Shown here: positions 1 through 5,509 of the stretch, in pieces
How positions within the stretch are numbered: the first letter of the stretch is position 1
Layout of the letters: each line of letters starts with the position of its first letter
Assembly: GCA_947307005.1 (NCBI GenBank)
Contig: CAMZHY010000182.1
Location: forward strand, 1 to 7,204
Reading direction: 5' to 3'
Length of the DNA: 7,204 nt
Source: an uncultured Planctomycetaceae bacterium
Lineage (GTDB): Bacteria > Planctomycetota > Planctomycetia > Pirellulales > Thermoguttaceae
The notes under the pieces: model-generated
Seen by the model: the letters and a program-made list of their open reading frames with translations, nothing else
Told to the model about the DNA's origin: nothing
Databases searched by the model: none
Translations under genes and position numbers: made by a program

Positions 1-176
1 CATTTTTTATACGTACGTTCAAGTACCTTCACGCTGTTAAGATCTCTTAGTTTTCACTTGTAAAGGTCCTGTACTTTTCCCGGTTTTACAAACTGGAACT
101 CAATCATAATGAAATGGTTGACGTCGATCTGAACTTTTAGTCCTTTGCGGAACTCGCTGGTATTGTAGGTGGACAT
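1..176 (-). pseudogene. efp: Elongation factor P, N-terminal part, interrupted by in-frame TGA at codon 41 (pseudogene or recoded); runs off left edge
   Basis: EF-P enters the ribosome beside the P site and relieves stalling at polyproline stretches. Reading the minus strand from the ATG at 176-174 gives an N-terminus starting MSTYNTSEFRKGLKVQID, followed by FVKPGK, which is the EF-P KOW-like domain I with its loop. The modified lysine aligns with Lys34 of the E. coli protein and is present. Codon 41 (bases 56-54) is TGA, yet the same frame continues with EF-P-like sequence (KLRDL, then VLERTYK) to the window edge, so homology spans the stop. As I recall, related proteins have Cys here, one base from TGA. 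Other differences from the usual pattern are Val at positions 19 and 35, where Gly is typical. Only about 58 of roughly 187 codons are visible. Identification is firm. Whether this is a dead copy, a recoded gene or a sequence error is open. Confidence 0.82.
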
Positions 177-184
177 TATTAAAA

Positions 185-188
185 TCCT
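185..188 (-). promoter_or_regulatory. Shine-Dalgarno site of efp
   Basis: On the minus strand AGGA lies 8 bases before the ATG at 176-174. It supports that ATG and shows that the translation signal of the interrupted efp is intact. Confidence 0.6.
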
Positions 189-198
189 GTTTTTAACG

Positions 199-227
199 TT
201 GCGAATGAAAAACTAATTTAATATCAT
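199..227 (+). promoter_or_regulatory. Candidate sigma70-type promoter for epmB
   Basis: TTGCGA (199-204), 17 bases, then TATCAT (222-227), matching the consensus at 4 of 6 and 5 of 6 positions. Transcription would begin near 234 and give a leader of about 90 bases. The -10 box shares bases 222-223 with the opposite efp -10 box. Confidence 0.4.
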
Positions 228-246
228 CGCTAGGCCGACGCGTCAA
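218..246 (-). promoter_or_regulatory. Candidate sigma70-type promoter for efp
   Basis: On the minus strand TTGACG (246-241) is followed after 17 bases by TATTAA (223-218). This gives 5 of 6 and 4 of 6 matches to the consensus with ideal spacing, about 40 bases ahead of the efp start. Its -10 box overlaps that of the candidate epmB promoter on the other strand. Assigned by eye only. Confidence 0.45.
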
Positions 247-310
247 ATCGCGCCGACGATACCTCTCATACAAACGCAATGCGTCAAAGACGATCGCATC
301 TGAAAAAACA

Positions 311-316
311 AAGGGG
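311..316 (+). promoter_or_regulatory. Ribosome binding site selecting the GTG start of epmB
   Basis: AAGGGG sits 9 bases before the GTG at 326. The next in-frame ATGs (347 and 353) lie 30 or more bases from this purine run and have no comparable site, so the GTG is preferred. Confidence 0.5.
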
Positions 317-325
317 CTCTAACCA

Positions 326-1441
326 GTGAAAAAGGCGTCGTGCGCAATGCCCATGTCCAAACTCGAACTTATACTCAAAACTCGTCTTATCTGCGACATT
401 TATGAGCTATCGGAACGACTTGAACTCAATAGTCTCGTAACAGAGCAAGCGTTGCAAGCGGCTCAAAAACTCCCGTTGCTTTTCCCTGAATCGATAATAG
501 ACCGCGTACAAAAAGGCGATCCGAACGACCCAATCCTACTGCAATTCTTACCGTCCCTTCAGGAACTCGAAGAAACGCCAGGATTCAGTTGCGATCCGTT
601 GTGCGAACAAACTCTGAACGCGCCCCCAAAACGGTCGGGACTTCCGTCATGCATCATGCAGAAGTATTACGGTCGAGTCCTCGTAATCACTACAAATGCC
701 TGCGCCTGCCAATGCCGTTTCTGCTTCCGTCGATATTATCCTAAAAACCGAGTTCTTCTTCCACTACTCGCCTCCGCCGATGAACGCGCCGAAAGGGAAA
801 GCGAATCTGACTCAGATTTAGACGTCGACAAGGTTTTCGAATCTGTCCGAAACGACGACTCCATCAGTGAAATCATCCTGAGCGGCGGCGATCCTTTAAC
901 CCTCTCAAACGACAAGCTAAAGCTCCTTCTTCATTATATCGGGTCAATAGCGCATGTTAAGAGGGTGCGATTTCATTCGCGCGTTCCAATTCTGTCTCCC
1001 CAGAGAATCGACGGCAACTTTCCAACCATCGAGGATTTTCTCCCTTTGAATACCGGTGATTCAAGGGTTCTCCATCTTGTTCTCCACGTTAATTCGCCAA
1101 ACGAAATTGACGAAAATGTTGCCGAGGCGCTTATTTCACTGCGTCGAAAAGGTTTCGTTTTAACCTCCCAAACGACGCTCCTCAAGGGTATCAACGACAA
1201 CGTAGACACGCTTGCTACGCTCTATGAAAAACTCATCAATCTTGGAGCGTTCCCATATTATTTACATCAGCTTGACAGAGTTCAAGGCGCGGCTCATTTT
1301 GAAACGCCAGTAACCGTCGGAAGGGAAATAATTAGGAGGTTGAGTGAGAAATTGCCAGGATATGCCGTTCCTCGATACGTCAGGGAAATCCCCGGACGAT
1401 TGATGAAAACCAATCTTTTTAATGACTTGGATTCGAACTGA
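326..1441 (+). CDS. epmB: EF-P beta-lysylation protein EpmB (lysine 2,3-aminomutase family, radical SAM)
   Basis: EpmB is a cytoplasmic radical SAM, PLP-dependent enzyme that converts alpha-lysine to beta-lysine, which EpmA attaches to Lys34 of EF-P. The 371-residue protein matches the E. coli enzyme along its length. The N-terminal part contains IIDRVQKGDPNDPILLQFL and PGFSCDPL. The 4Fe-4S motif CxxxCxxC is Cys126, Cys130, Cys133, within CACQCRFCFRR. SGGDPL follows at 186-191, HSRVP at 217-221, LVLHVNSPNEID at 251-262, and PYYLHQLDRVQGAAHF at 310-325. Lys361 in PGRLMKTN aligns with the lysine that holds PLP. About residues 141-170 is an acidic, Ser/Asp/Glu-rich insert that looks longer than in E. 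coli. The GTG start is chosen from the upstream purine run. It is transcribed away from efp, the same divergent arrangement as in E. coli, which favours EpmB over a catabolic lysine aminomutase. No epmA is in the window. The gene looks intact. Confidence 0.92.
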   Translation: MKKASCAMPMSKLELILKTRLICDIYELSERLELNSLVTEQALQAAQKLPLLFPESIIDRVQKGDPNDPILLQFLPSLQELEETPGFSCDPLCEQTLNAPPKRSGLPSCIMQKYYGRVLVITTNACACQCRFCFRRYYPKNRVLLPLLASADERAERESESDSDLDVDKVFESVRNDDSISEIILSGGDPLTLSNDKLKLLLHYIGSIAHVKRVRFHSRVPILSPQRIDGNFPTIEDFLPLNTGDSRVLHLVLHVNSPNEIDENVAEALISLRRKGFVLTSQTTLLKGINDNVDTLATLYEKLINLGAFPYYLHQLDRVQGAAHFETPVTVGREIIRRLSEKLPGYAVPRYVREIPGRLMKTNLFNDLDSN

Positions 1442-1495
1442 TCACGCTCTCACCTACAAAGATTTAAAAATTTATCGATTATGCATTTCATATGG

Positions 1496-1523
1496 TTTAC
1501 CAAAACAAACCGATTGTTAGAAT
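1496..1523 (+). promoter_or_regulatory. Candidate promoter for uvrC
   Basis: TTTACC (1496-1501), 16 bases, then TAGAAT (1518-1523), with an AT-rich tract just upstream (about 1462-1495) that could act as an UP-like element. The predicted transcript start near 1530 would place the stem-loop at 1532-1554 at the very 5' end of the mRNA. Read-through from epmB is also possible because no terminator is seen between the genes. Confidence 0.35.
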
Positions 1524-1531
1524 GTCCGGAT

Positions 1532-1554
1532 AAGAGCGTCTTAATTACGCTCTT
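1532..1554 (+). promoter_or_regulatory. Perfect stem-loop directly before the uvrC ribosome binding site
   Basis: AAGAGCGT (1532-1539) and ACGCTCTT (1547-1554) are exact reverse complements around a 7-base loop. The next base starts the GGGGAG ribosome binding site. There is no T run, so it is not an intrinsic terminator. The position suggests an mRNA-stabilising 5' hairpin or a translation control element. A second copy of the 3' arm core, ACGCTCT, occurs at 1444-1450 and could compete for pairing in a read-through transcript. Confidence 0.55.
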
Positions 1555-1560
1555 GGGGAG
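1555..1560 (+). promoter_or_regulatory. Ribosome binding site selecting the GTG start of uvrC
   Basis: GGGGAG lies 6 bases before the GTG at 1567. It supports translation of the unusual 130-residue N-terminal extension, since the frame has no other Met codon until residue 136, inside the nuclease domain. Confidence 0.65.
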
Positions 1561-1566
1561 AAAGAC

Positions 1567-3252
1567 GTGATTGAAAAAAAAACTTCTCTTAATAATCTAG
1601 ACGCATCCATCCCTCAGAACGAGCGACTCCCACACGCCGATAATTCAATCAAGCCTCTTTCAATAGAAGAAGAGGACTCTCAAACATCCTCGCAACAGCA
1701 TGGTAATTTGCAATCGGCTAAGGAATCCCGCACTTCTTGCTCATACGACGAGCGCCCTGATGGGGAAAGAGTATTTTGCCATTCGGAGGAACCTCCAATA
1801 GGCCAAGACGCCGACCGTGATTTCAACGTTTCTATTTTCAACGACTTTAACTTAGCCCCGTTGAAATCCGTTTCAACTTCTCCTTCTAATTTCCTTCCGC
1901 TGTCTGAAGACGACTATAAAGAGATTCAAAGCGGCTATCGAAAAGCGGCGGAAAAGGTCAAATCTTTTCCGATGGATCCCGGCGTTTATTTAATGAAAGA
2001 TTCGCACGGTCGCGTTATCTACGTTGGTAAAGCCAAACGTCTAAGAAATCGAGCTAGCAGTTATTTCCGACGCGACGCCATCGACGATCATCGCGTTGGT
2101 CCTCTTGTTCGTGAAATTCGCGACATTGACTTCATTCTTGCCGACAGCGAAGTCGACGCGTTACTGAAGGAAGCAAGGTTAATCAAAGACCTCCAACCCA
2201 AGTACAATCGCGAGCTCAAAGACGATAAAAGTTTTCCATATATTCAGATCACAATTCGCGACGATTTTCCTAGAATTGAAGCGACTCGTCGTCCTAAAAG
2301 TTCAAGCGTCCGTCTGTATGGACCGTTTCTTAACGGGGGACAGTTGAGAAGCGCCATCGTTGTCCTTCAAAGGATATTTAAATTCCGCACCTGTTCCCAA
2401 GTCATTAAGAAGGACGATCCTGAAAGAAAATGGAATCGTCCCTGTTTACTCGCGTCAATAGGACAATGTTCCGCGCCATGTTGCGCTCGAGTTTCGTATG
2501 AAGATTATCGTCGTAATATAAGGCGTCTTCAAGAATTTCTAGGCGGTGATCGTCAGAAGCTTTTGCAAGATATTAAGGACGATATGCTGTCAGCTTCAAG
2601 CGGTCGACAATATGAACTTGCCGCTCAGTATCGCGACCAACTACTGGCGCTCGAATCTCTTAAAGAACACGGTAAACTTGAAACTGGCGGACAAACGGAA
2701 GTGTTCCATATCGATCCTCGTCACGGAGTCTTGGGGCTTCAAAAAATATTTAAACTCTCTAAACCTCCCCGTATTATTGAGGGCGTCGATATCGCTCACT
2801 TAGGCGGTCAGGACACGGTCGCTTCTCTTGTCCATTTCGTCGATGGTCATCCTTCTAAGAGCGGGTATCGTCGTTACAAAATCAAAACAGTAGATGGAAT
2901 TGACGATTACGCTTCGATTGCAGAAGCAGTCTCAAGACGTTTTTCTGTAAATGATCCCAACAATCCACCGCCGGATATTCTCCTCATAGACGGAGGCAAA
3001 GGTCAACTCCATGCGGCTCTTCAAGCTCTTAAAACGGCTGCATGTCGTCCTTGCTTGACGATTTCCCTCGCCAAAAGAGACGAGGAGATCTACGTGCCAG
3101 ACCACGACGAACCGTTGCATTTAAGTCGTCGTTCTTTCGCGCTACGTCTGTTACAGACTGTCAGAGATGAATCACATAGGTTTGCCCAGCATTATCACCA
3201 TATTCTTCGCAGAAAATCAACCTTCGGAGACAACCTTCCCCCGATACGATAA
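1567..3252 (+). CDS. uvrC: Excinuclease ABC subunit C (UvrC), compact form with N-terminal extension
   Basis: UvrC makes the two incisions flanking a DNA lesion after UvrA and UvrB have located it. In the 561-residue product the GIY-YIG nuclease starts near residue 134, with GVY at 139-141, YVG at 152-154, Arg162 and Glu202 as expected catalytic residues, and QPKYN at 210-214. Cys276, Cys293, Cys301 and Cys305 fit the iron-sulfur ligand pattern. A UVR segment that binds UvrB covers about 326-365. The second, RNase H-like nuclease spans about 400-550, with Asp408 (GVDIAH), Asp446 or Asp447, Asp475 (IDGGKGQ) and His537. Two parts of the usual ~600-residue protein are missing: the stretch between the UVR segment and the RNase H fold is very short, and the protein ends after HHILRRK without the C-terminal helix-hairpin-helix pair. 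I recall such a compact form from planctomycetes. Residues 1-130 are acidic, Ser-rich and unrecognised. All visible catalytic residues are kept, so it should be active. Confidence 0.96.
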   Translation: MIEKKTSLNNLDASIPQNERLPHADNSIKPLSIEEEDSQTSSQQHGNLQSAKESRTSCSYDERPDGERVFCHSEEPPIGQDADRDFNVSIFNDFNLAPLKSVSTSPSNFLPLSEDDYKEIQSGYRKAAEKVKSFPMDPGVYLMKDSHGRVIYVGKAKRLRNRASSYFRRDAIDDHRVGPLVREIRDIDFILADSEVDALLKEARLIKDLQPKYNRELKDDKSFPYIQITIRDDFPRIEATRRPKSSSVRLYGPFLNGGQLRSAIVVLQRIFKFRTCSQVIKKDDPERKWNRPCLLASIGQCSAPCCARVSYEDYRRNIRRLQEFLGGDRQKLLQDIKDDMLSASSGRQYELAAQYRDQLLALESLKEHGKLETGGQTEVFHIDPRHGVLGLQKIFKLSKPPRIIEGVDIAHLGGQDTVASLVHFVDGHPSKSGYRRYKIKTVDGIDDYASIAEAVSRRFSVNDPNNPPPDILLIDGGKGQLHAALQALKTAACRPCLTISLAKRDEEIYVPDHDEPLHLSRRSFALRLLQTVRDESHRFAQHYHHILRRKSTFGDNLPPIR

Positions 3253-3511
3253 AACAGCGTCATTTGTCGAACCTCTCATTCAATCAAACCGTAATGAGAA
3301 AGTAATCATTGACGCCCTGGCGTAGGCGATTCCCATTCTTTTCGCCTTAAACCGCAACTTATATAACGAGATAATGCCATAACAAAAGGATGAGAAAGAG
3401 TCTCTCAATCGTCGATCGACCGATTGGATTTCCTGATGAATAATTCGTAGAGCAAAGAATCAACCGCTTTTGACTATGTTCTCTATATACGGGACCTTGT
3501 TCTCAGTGTGA

Positions 3512-3549
3512 ATTCAATAAGTTTGCAGTTTGTGCTTTTCTTATTGAAT
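3512..3549. repeat. Perfect 10-base inverted repeat with 18-base spacer
   Basis: ATTCAATAAG (3512-3521) and CTTATTGAAT (3540-3549) are exact reverse complements. The T-rich spacer ends in TTTT but no T run follows the second arm, so it does not read as a plus-strand terminator. It could be a protein binding site, a hairpin in a small RNA, or the remnant of a small mobile sequence. No evidence decides between these. Confidence 0.5.
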
Positions 3550-3619
3550 CGTAGGAACGTCTTTATTTTGACGTCAAAGGAAAATCTTCCCATATTCCAT
3601 CAATTGGTCGGTTCAGTTG

Positions 3620-3647
3620 TTGAATCGACGCTTAGGGATGATAGAAT
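3620..3647 (+). promoter_or_regulatory. Candidate promoter for the phosphodiesterase gene
   Basis: TTGAAT (3620-3625), 16 bases, then TAGAAT (3642-3647), the same -10 box and spacing as the uvrC candidate. Transcription from about 3654 would give a leader of about 120 bases. Confidence 0.35.
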
Positions 3648-3664
3648 ACAGCCTAGGACGGTTG

Positions 3665-3718
3665 CGTCGTTCAATCGTTTGACTATGTGAGTATTTTCAA
3701 CGATGAAAGGTAACGACG
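3665..3718 (+). promoter_or_regulatory. Potentially folded leader before the phosphodiesterase gene
   Basis: Two nested inverted repeats are seen: CGTCGTT (3665-3671) with AACGACG (3712-3718), and inside it ATCGTT (3674-3679) with AACGAT (3699-3704). They could form an interrupted hairpin in the mRNA leader. It does not resemble a riboswitch class I know, and the stems are short, so regulation is a guess. Confidence 0.3.
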
Positions 3719-3763
3719 AACGTTTTCTTTGACGCTCGACGCCCTTTCTCATCATGTTCAGGT

Positions 3764-3769
3764 AAGGAG
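3764..3769 (+). promoter_or_regulatory. Ribosome binding site of the phosphodiesterase gene
   Basis: AAGGAG lies 5 bases before the ATG at 3775. This is the strongest such site in the window and it fixes a start that gives a complete signal peptide. Confidence 0.75.
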
Positions 3770-3774
3770 TTGTC

Positions 3775-4611
3775 ATGAAAAAAACGACGTTGTTTGCAGC
3801 GCTGATGAGTCTTGTCGCTGTTCCCAATCTCATTCTCGCTCAAGAATCTCAGTTTCCCCCAATTCCGTCTGCTCCGTGCGTCGCACACAGAGGTTTCTCC
3901 TCCATTGCTCCAGAAAATACGATTTCATCAGCCCTCAAGGCAATCGAAGTCGGCGCTCAGGGAAGTGAATTTGACGTGTACTCCACAACCGACGGCGTCC
4001 TGTTTCTGAATCACGATGGTAATCTTAAGCGAACAACCGGCGTCGATATTGCCTGTAGCGCCGTCGATTTTCCCACTCTCGCCAAGCTCGATTTCGGTTC
4101 CTATAAAGGCGAACAATTCAAGGGTGAGCATGTCGCAACATACGACGAAGCCCTCAAGACGTTCAAAGGGACCAACACGCGTCCCGTCGTAGAAATAAAG
4201 GCCAATGGTTTCGAAGACAAAATTGTCGCTTACCTTCAAAAATACGATTTGGTAGAAACCGCCATTGTTATCGACTTCAGCGCCGCTCGACTCAAGAAAA
4301 TCCGAACACTCGAGCCCAATCTTTGTTGCGCTTGGCTTGTCTCTTTCAAAGTCGCCGAGGAAACGCCTGAATCTATGGCGAAAAAAATCATCGAAACCTG
4401 TAAAGAGATAAACACCAATGTTGTTGACGTTGAATATCACGCAGTCTCCCCAGAATTCTTGAAGATCTTGGACGACGCTGGAATTACGGTCATGTGTTGG
4501 ACTGTCGACAACGATGACGACATTCGAAATCTTGTTAAAATGGGAGTCAAAAGCATCACGACAAATAGACCTGACGCTGTTCTCAAGGCTCAAGCCGAAG
4601 CGGCAAAATGA
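3775..4611 (+). CDS. Exported glycerophosphodiester phosphodiesterase (GDPD family)
   Basis: This enzyme family hydrolyses glycerophosphodiesters, the deacylated products of phospholipids, to glycerol 3-phosphate and an alcohol. The 278-residue protein opens with a signal peptide: Lys2-Lys3, a hydrophobic stretch to about residue 21, and a likely cleavage after LILA (residue 22). The GDPD TIM-barrel pattern follows: HRG at 38-40, PENT at 46-49, EFD at 65-67, and the second catalytic His in HDG at 80-82. Metal-binding or catalytic Glu140 is in PVVEIK, CWTVD is at 241-245, and ITTNRPD at 261-267 closes the barrel. His38 and His80 are the expected acid/base pair, and Glu65 and Asp67 bind metal. 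Length and domain are complete. No lipobox cysteine follows the signal, so it should be periplasmic or secreted. It is preceded by a long non-coding stretch and followed by a terminator, which suggests a single-gene unit. The exact substrate cannot be read from the sequence. Confidence 0.93.
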   Translation: MKKTTLFAALMSLVAVPNLILAQESQFPPIPSAPCVAHRGFSSIAPENTISSALKAIEVGAQGSEFDVYSTTDGVLFLNHDGNLKRTTGVDIACSAVDFPTLAKLDFGSYKGEQFKGEHVATYDEALKTFKGTNTRPVVEIKANGFEDKIVAYLQKYDLVETAIVIDFSAARLKKIRTLEPNLCCAWLVSFKVAEETPESMAKKIIETCKEINTNVVDVEYHAVSPEFLKILDDAGITVMCWTVDNDDDIRNLVKMGVKSITTNRPDAVLKAQAEAAK

Positions 4612-4656
4612 GATAGTTCTATGGCGCAGATTTTGCGTCCCTATCAATTAAGAAGG

Positions 4657-4692
4657 CACGGCGCGTTTCTTCAGGGAAATGCGCCGTGTTTT
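4657..4692 (+). terminator. Rho-independent terminator after the phosphodiesterase gene
   Basis: CACGGCGC (4657-4664) pairs exactly with GCGCCGTG (4681-4688). The stem continues inward through a G-T wobble and TTTC/GAAA, giving 13 pairs around a 6-base loop, and TTTT follows at once (4689-4692). It sits 45 bases after the phosphodiesterase stop and ends 22 bases before the pseudouridine synthase start, so it separates the two units. Confidence 0.85.
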
Positions 4693-4703
4693 GGCGTTTT
4701 CTT

Positions 4704-4707
4704 GGAG
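4704..4707 (+). promoter_or_regulatory. Ribosome binding site selecting the TTG start of the pseudouridine synthase
   Basis: GGAG lies 7 bases before the TTG at 4715. The frame has no ATG or GTG before the conserved domain, and later TTG codons lack such a site. Confidence 0.55.
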
Positions 4708-4714
4708 TGAATAA

Positions 4715-5509
4715 TTGGCGCAGAATATCCATTCGGTTAGTAACGACGACCAGAAATCCGAAACGTTCGTCTTGAAGCAACCTTCGTCCTACTCGACTGC
4801 CCGTCAGTTGCTTGACGTCGCTCAATTCCAAAGACGCGTTATTTATGAAGACAATCACCTACTTGTTGTCGACAAACCGGCATGTATTGCGACGCAAGGC
4901 GCGTCTGCAGACGAACTGTCCCTTTTTAACCTTGCCCAACATTATATTAAAATCAAGTATAACAAACCAAACGCCGTCTATCTCGGCGTTGTTAGTAGGC
5001 TTGATTATCCGGTTTCTGGCGTTGTTGTTTTTGCTAGGACGTCTAAAAGCGCAGGGCGTCTAAATGAGCAGTTTAGAAATCATTCTGTTCGCAAATTCTA
5101 CAGAGCGCTTCTTGAGGGAACGCTTCAAGAAAAGTCCGCCGAATTTGTCGATTTCATCTGTGAAGATAAACGAACCAGAAAACTGTGGATTACCGACAAA
5201 CCAGATCAAATCGAACGCTTTACCCCCAAGGAATCGCGTCTGGCTTATACCGTAGTTTGCAGTTCAACCTCCACAACGCTTGTCGAAATTGAGTTGTTTA
5301 CAGGACGAAAACATCAAATAAGGCTACAATTCGCTCATCGAGGCGCGCCAATTGTCGGAGACGGTAAATATGGCGCGCAAATTCAAAATCTACATGGGAT
5401 ATGTTTACATGCGCGTCAGCTAACCTTGTTACATCCAACCCTGCGCCGTCGTCTATCATTTATTTCCACGCCGCCCGATTGGTCCAACTTAAAACTTCGT
5501 TTGGATTAA
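4715..5509 (+). CDS. RluA-family RNA pseudouridine synthase, no S4 domain
   Basis: Members isomerise uridine to pseudouridine in rRNA or tRNA. The 264-residue protein has about 40 unassigned N-terminal residues. The catalytic domain follows: VIYEDNHLLVVDKPA at 42-56, the active-site motif RLD at 95-97 with Asp97 as nucleophile, then YPVSGVVVFART. GRKHQIRLQFAHRG is at 197-210 and GDGKYG at 215-220. The residue before RLD is Ser, where the family usually has His. Length is close to RluA and shorter than RluC or RluD, and no S4 RNA-binding domain precedes the catalytic part. Target RNA and position cannot be told. The TTG start is chosen from its ribosome binding site. It lies just behind a terminator, so a promoter must overlap or follow that hairpin, or it depends on read-through; no good promoter was found. 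The kinase gene follows after 44 bases on the same strand. Confidence 0.92.
   Translation: MAQNIHSVSNDDQKSETFVLKQPSSYSTARQLLDVAQFQRRVIYEDNHLLVVDKPACIATQGASADELSLFNLAQHYIKIKYNKPNAVYLGVVSRLDYPVSGVVVFARTSKSAGRLNEQFRNHSVRKFYRALLEGTLQEKSAEFVDFICEDKRTRKLWITDKPDQIERFTPKESRLAYTVVCSSTSTTLVEIELFTGRKHQIRLQFAHRGAPIVGDGKYGAQIQNLHGICLHARQLTLLHPTLRRRLSFISTPPDWSNLKLRLD

Larger units (their letters stand above)
3253..3774 (+). other. 522-base stretch without a convincing gene
   Basis: No tRNA, rRNA or recognisable coding sequence is seen here. It holds a short inverted repeat after uvrC (TCTCATT 3274-3280 with AATGAGA 3293-3299, no T run, so a doubtful terminator), the long inverted repeat at 3512-3549, a 12-base palindrome TTTGACGTCAAA (3567-3578), a direct repeat TTTGACTATGT (3469-3479 and 3678-3688), a promoter candidate (3620-3647) and a potentially folded leader before the phosphodiesterase gene. 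The longest open frame, a GTG frame at 3508-3690, has no ribosome binding site and no family resemblance. Confidence 0.6.

Noticed and set aside
1..56. Selenocysteine insertion element just after the TGA of efp
   Set aside because: Only short stems (for example AAG with CUU around GUA) can be drawn, the loop falls later than the usual distance, and no strong bacterial SECIS-like hairpin is visible. Kept only as a hypothesis under the efp finding.
1532..1558. Intrinsic terminator of epmB
   Set aside because: The stem-loop is followed by GGGG, not by a T run, and lies directly before the uvrC ribosome binding site.
3274..3299. Terminator after uvrC from the 7-base inverted repeat
   Set aside because: The stem is AT-rich with a 12-base loop and no T run follows, so termination cannot be supported.
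3567..3578. 12-base palindrome TTTGACGTCAAA as an operator
   Set aside because: One or two perfect 12-base palindromes are expected by chance in a window of this size, so alone it is not evidence.
3508..3690. 60-codon GTG frame in the gene-free region
   Set aside because: No ribosome binding site, no recognisable sequence, and it runs through the inverted repeat, the palindrome and a promoter candidate.
3253..3774. tRNA or other structured RNA gene
   Set aside because: No cloverleaf arms, T-loop sequence or known RNA family signature could be found on either strand.
3928..4647. 239-codon open frame on the minus strand
   Set aside because: It lies antisense to the phosphodiesterase gene, whose motifs and signal peptide are unambiguous. 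The translated product has no family resemblance.
4621..4710. Short ATG frame of 29 codons starting MAQ, like the start of the next gene
   Set aside because: It spans the terminator hairpin and has no ribosome binding site. The shared TGGCGCAGA at 4622-4630 and 4716-4724 is only 9 bases.
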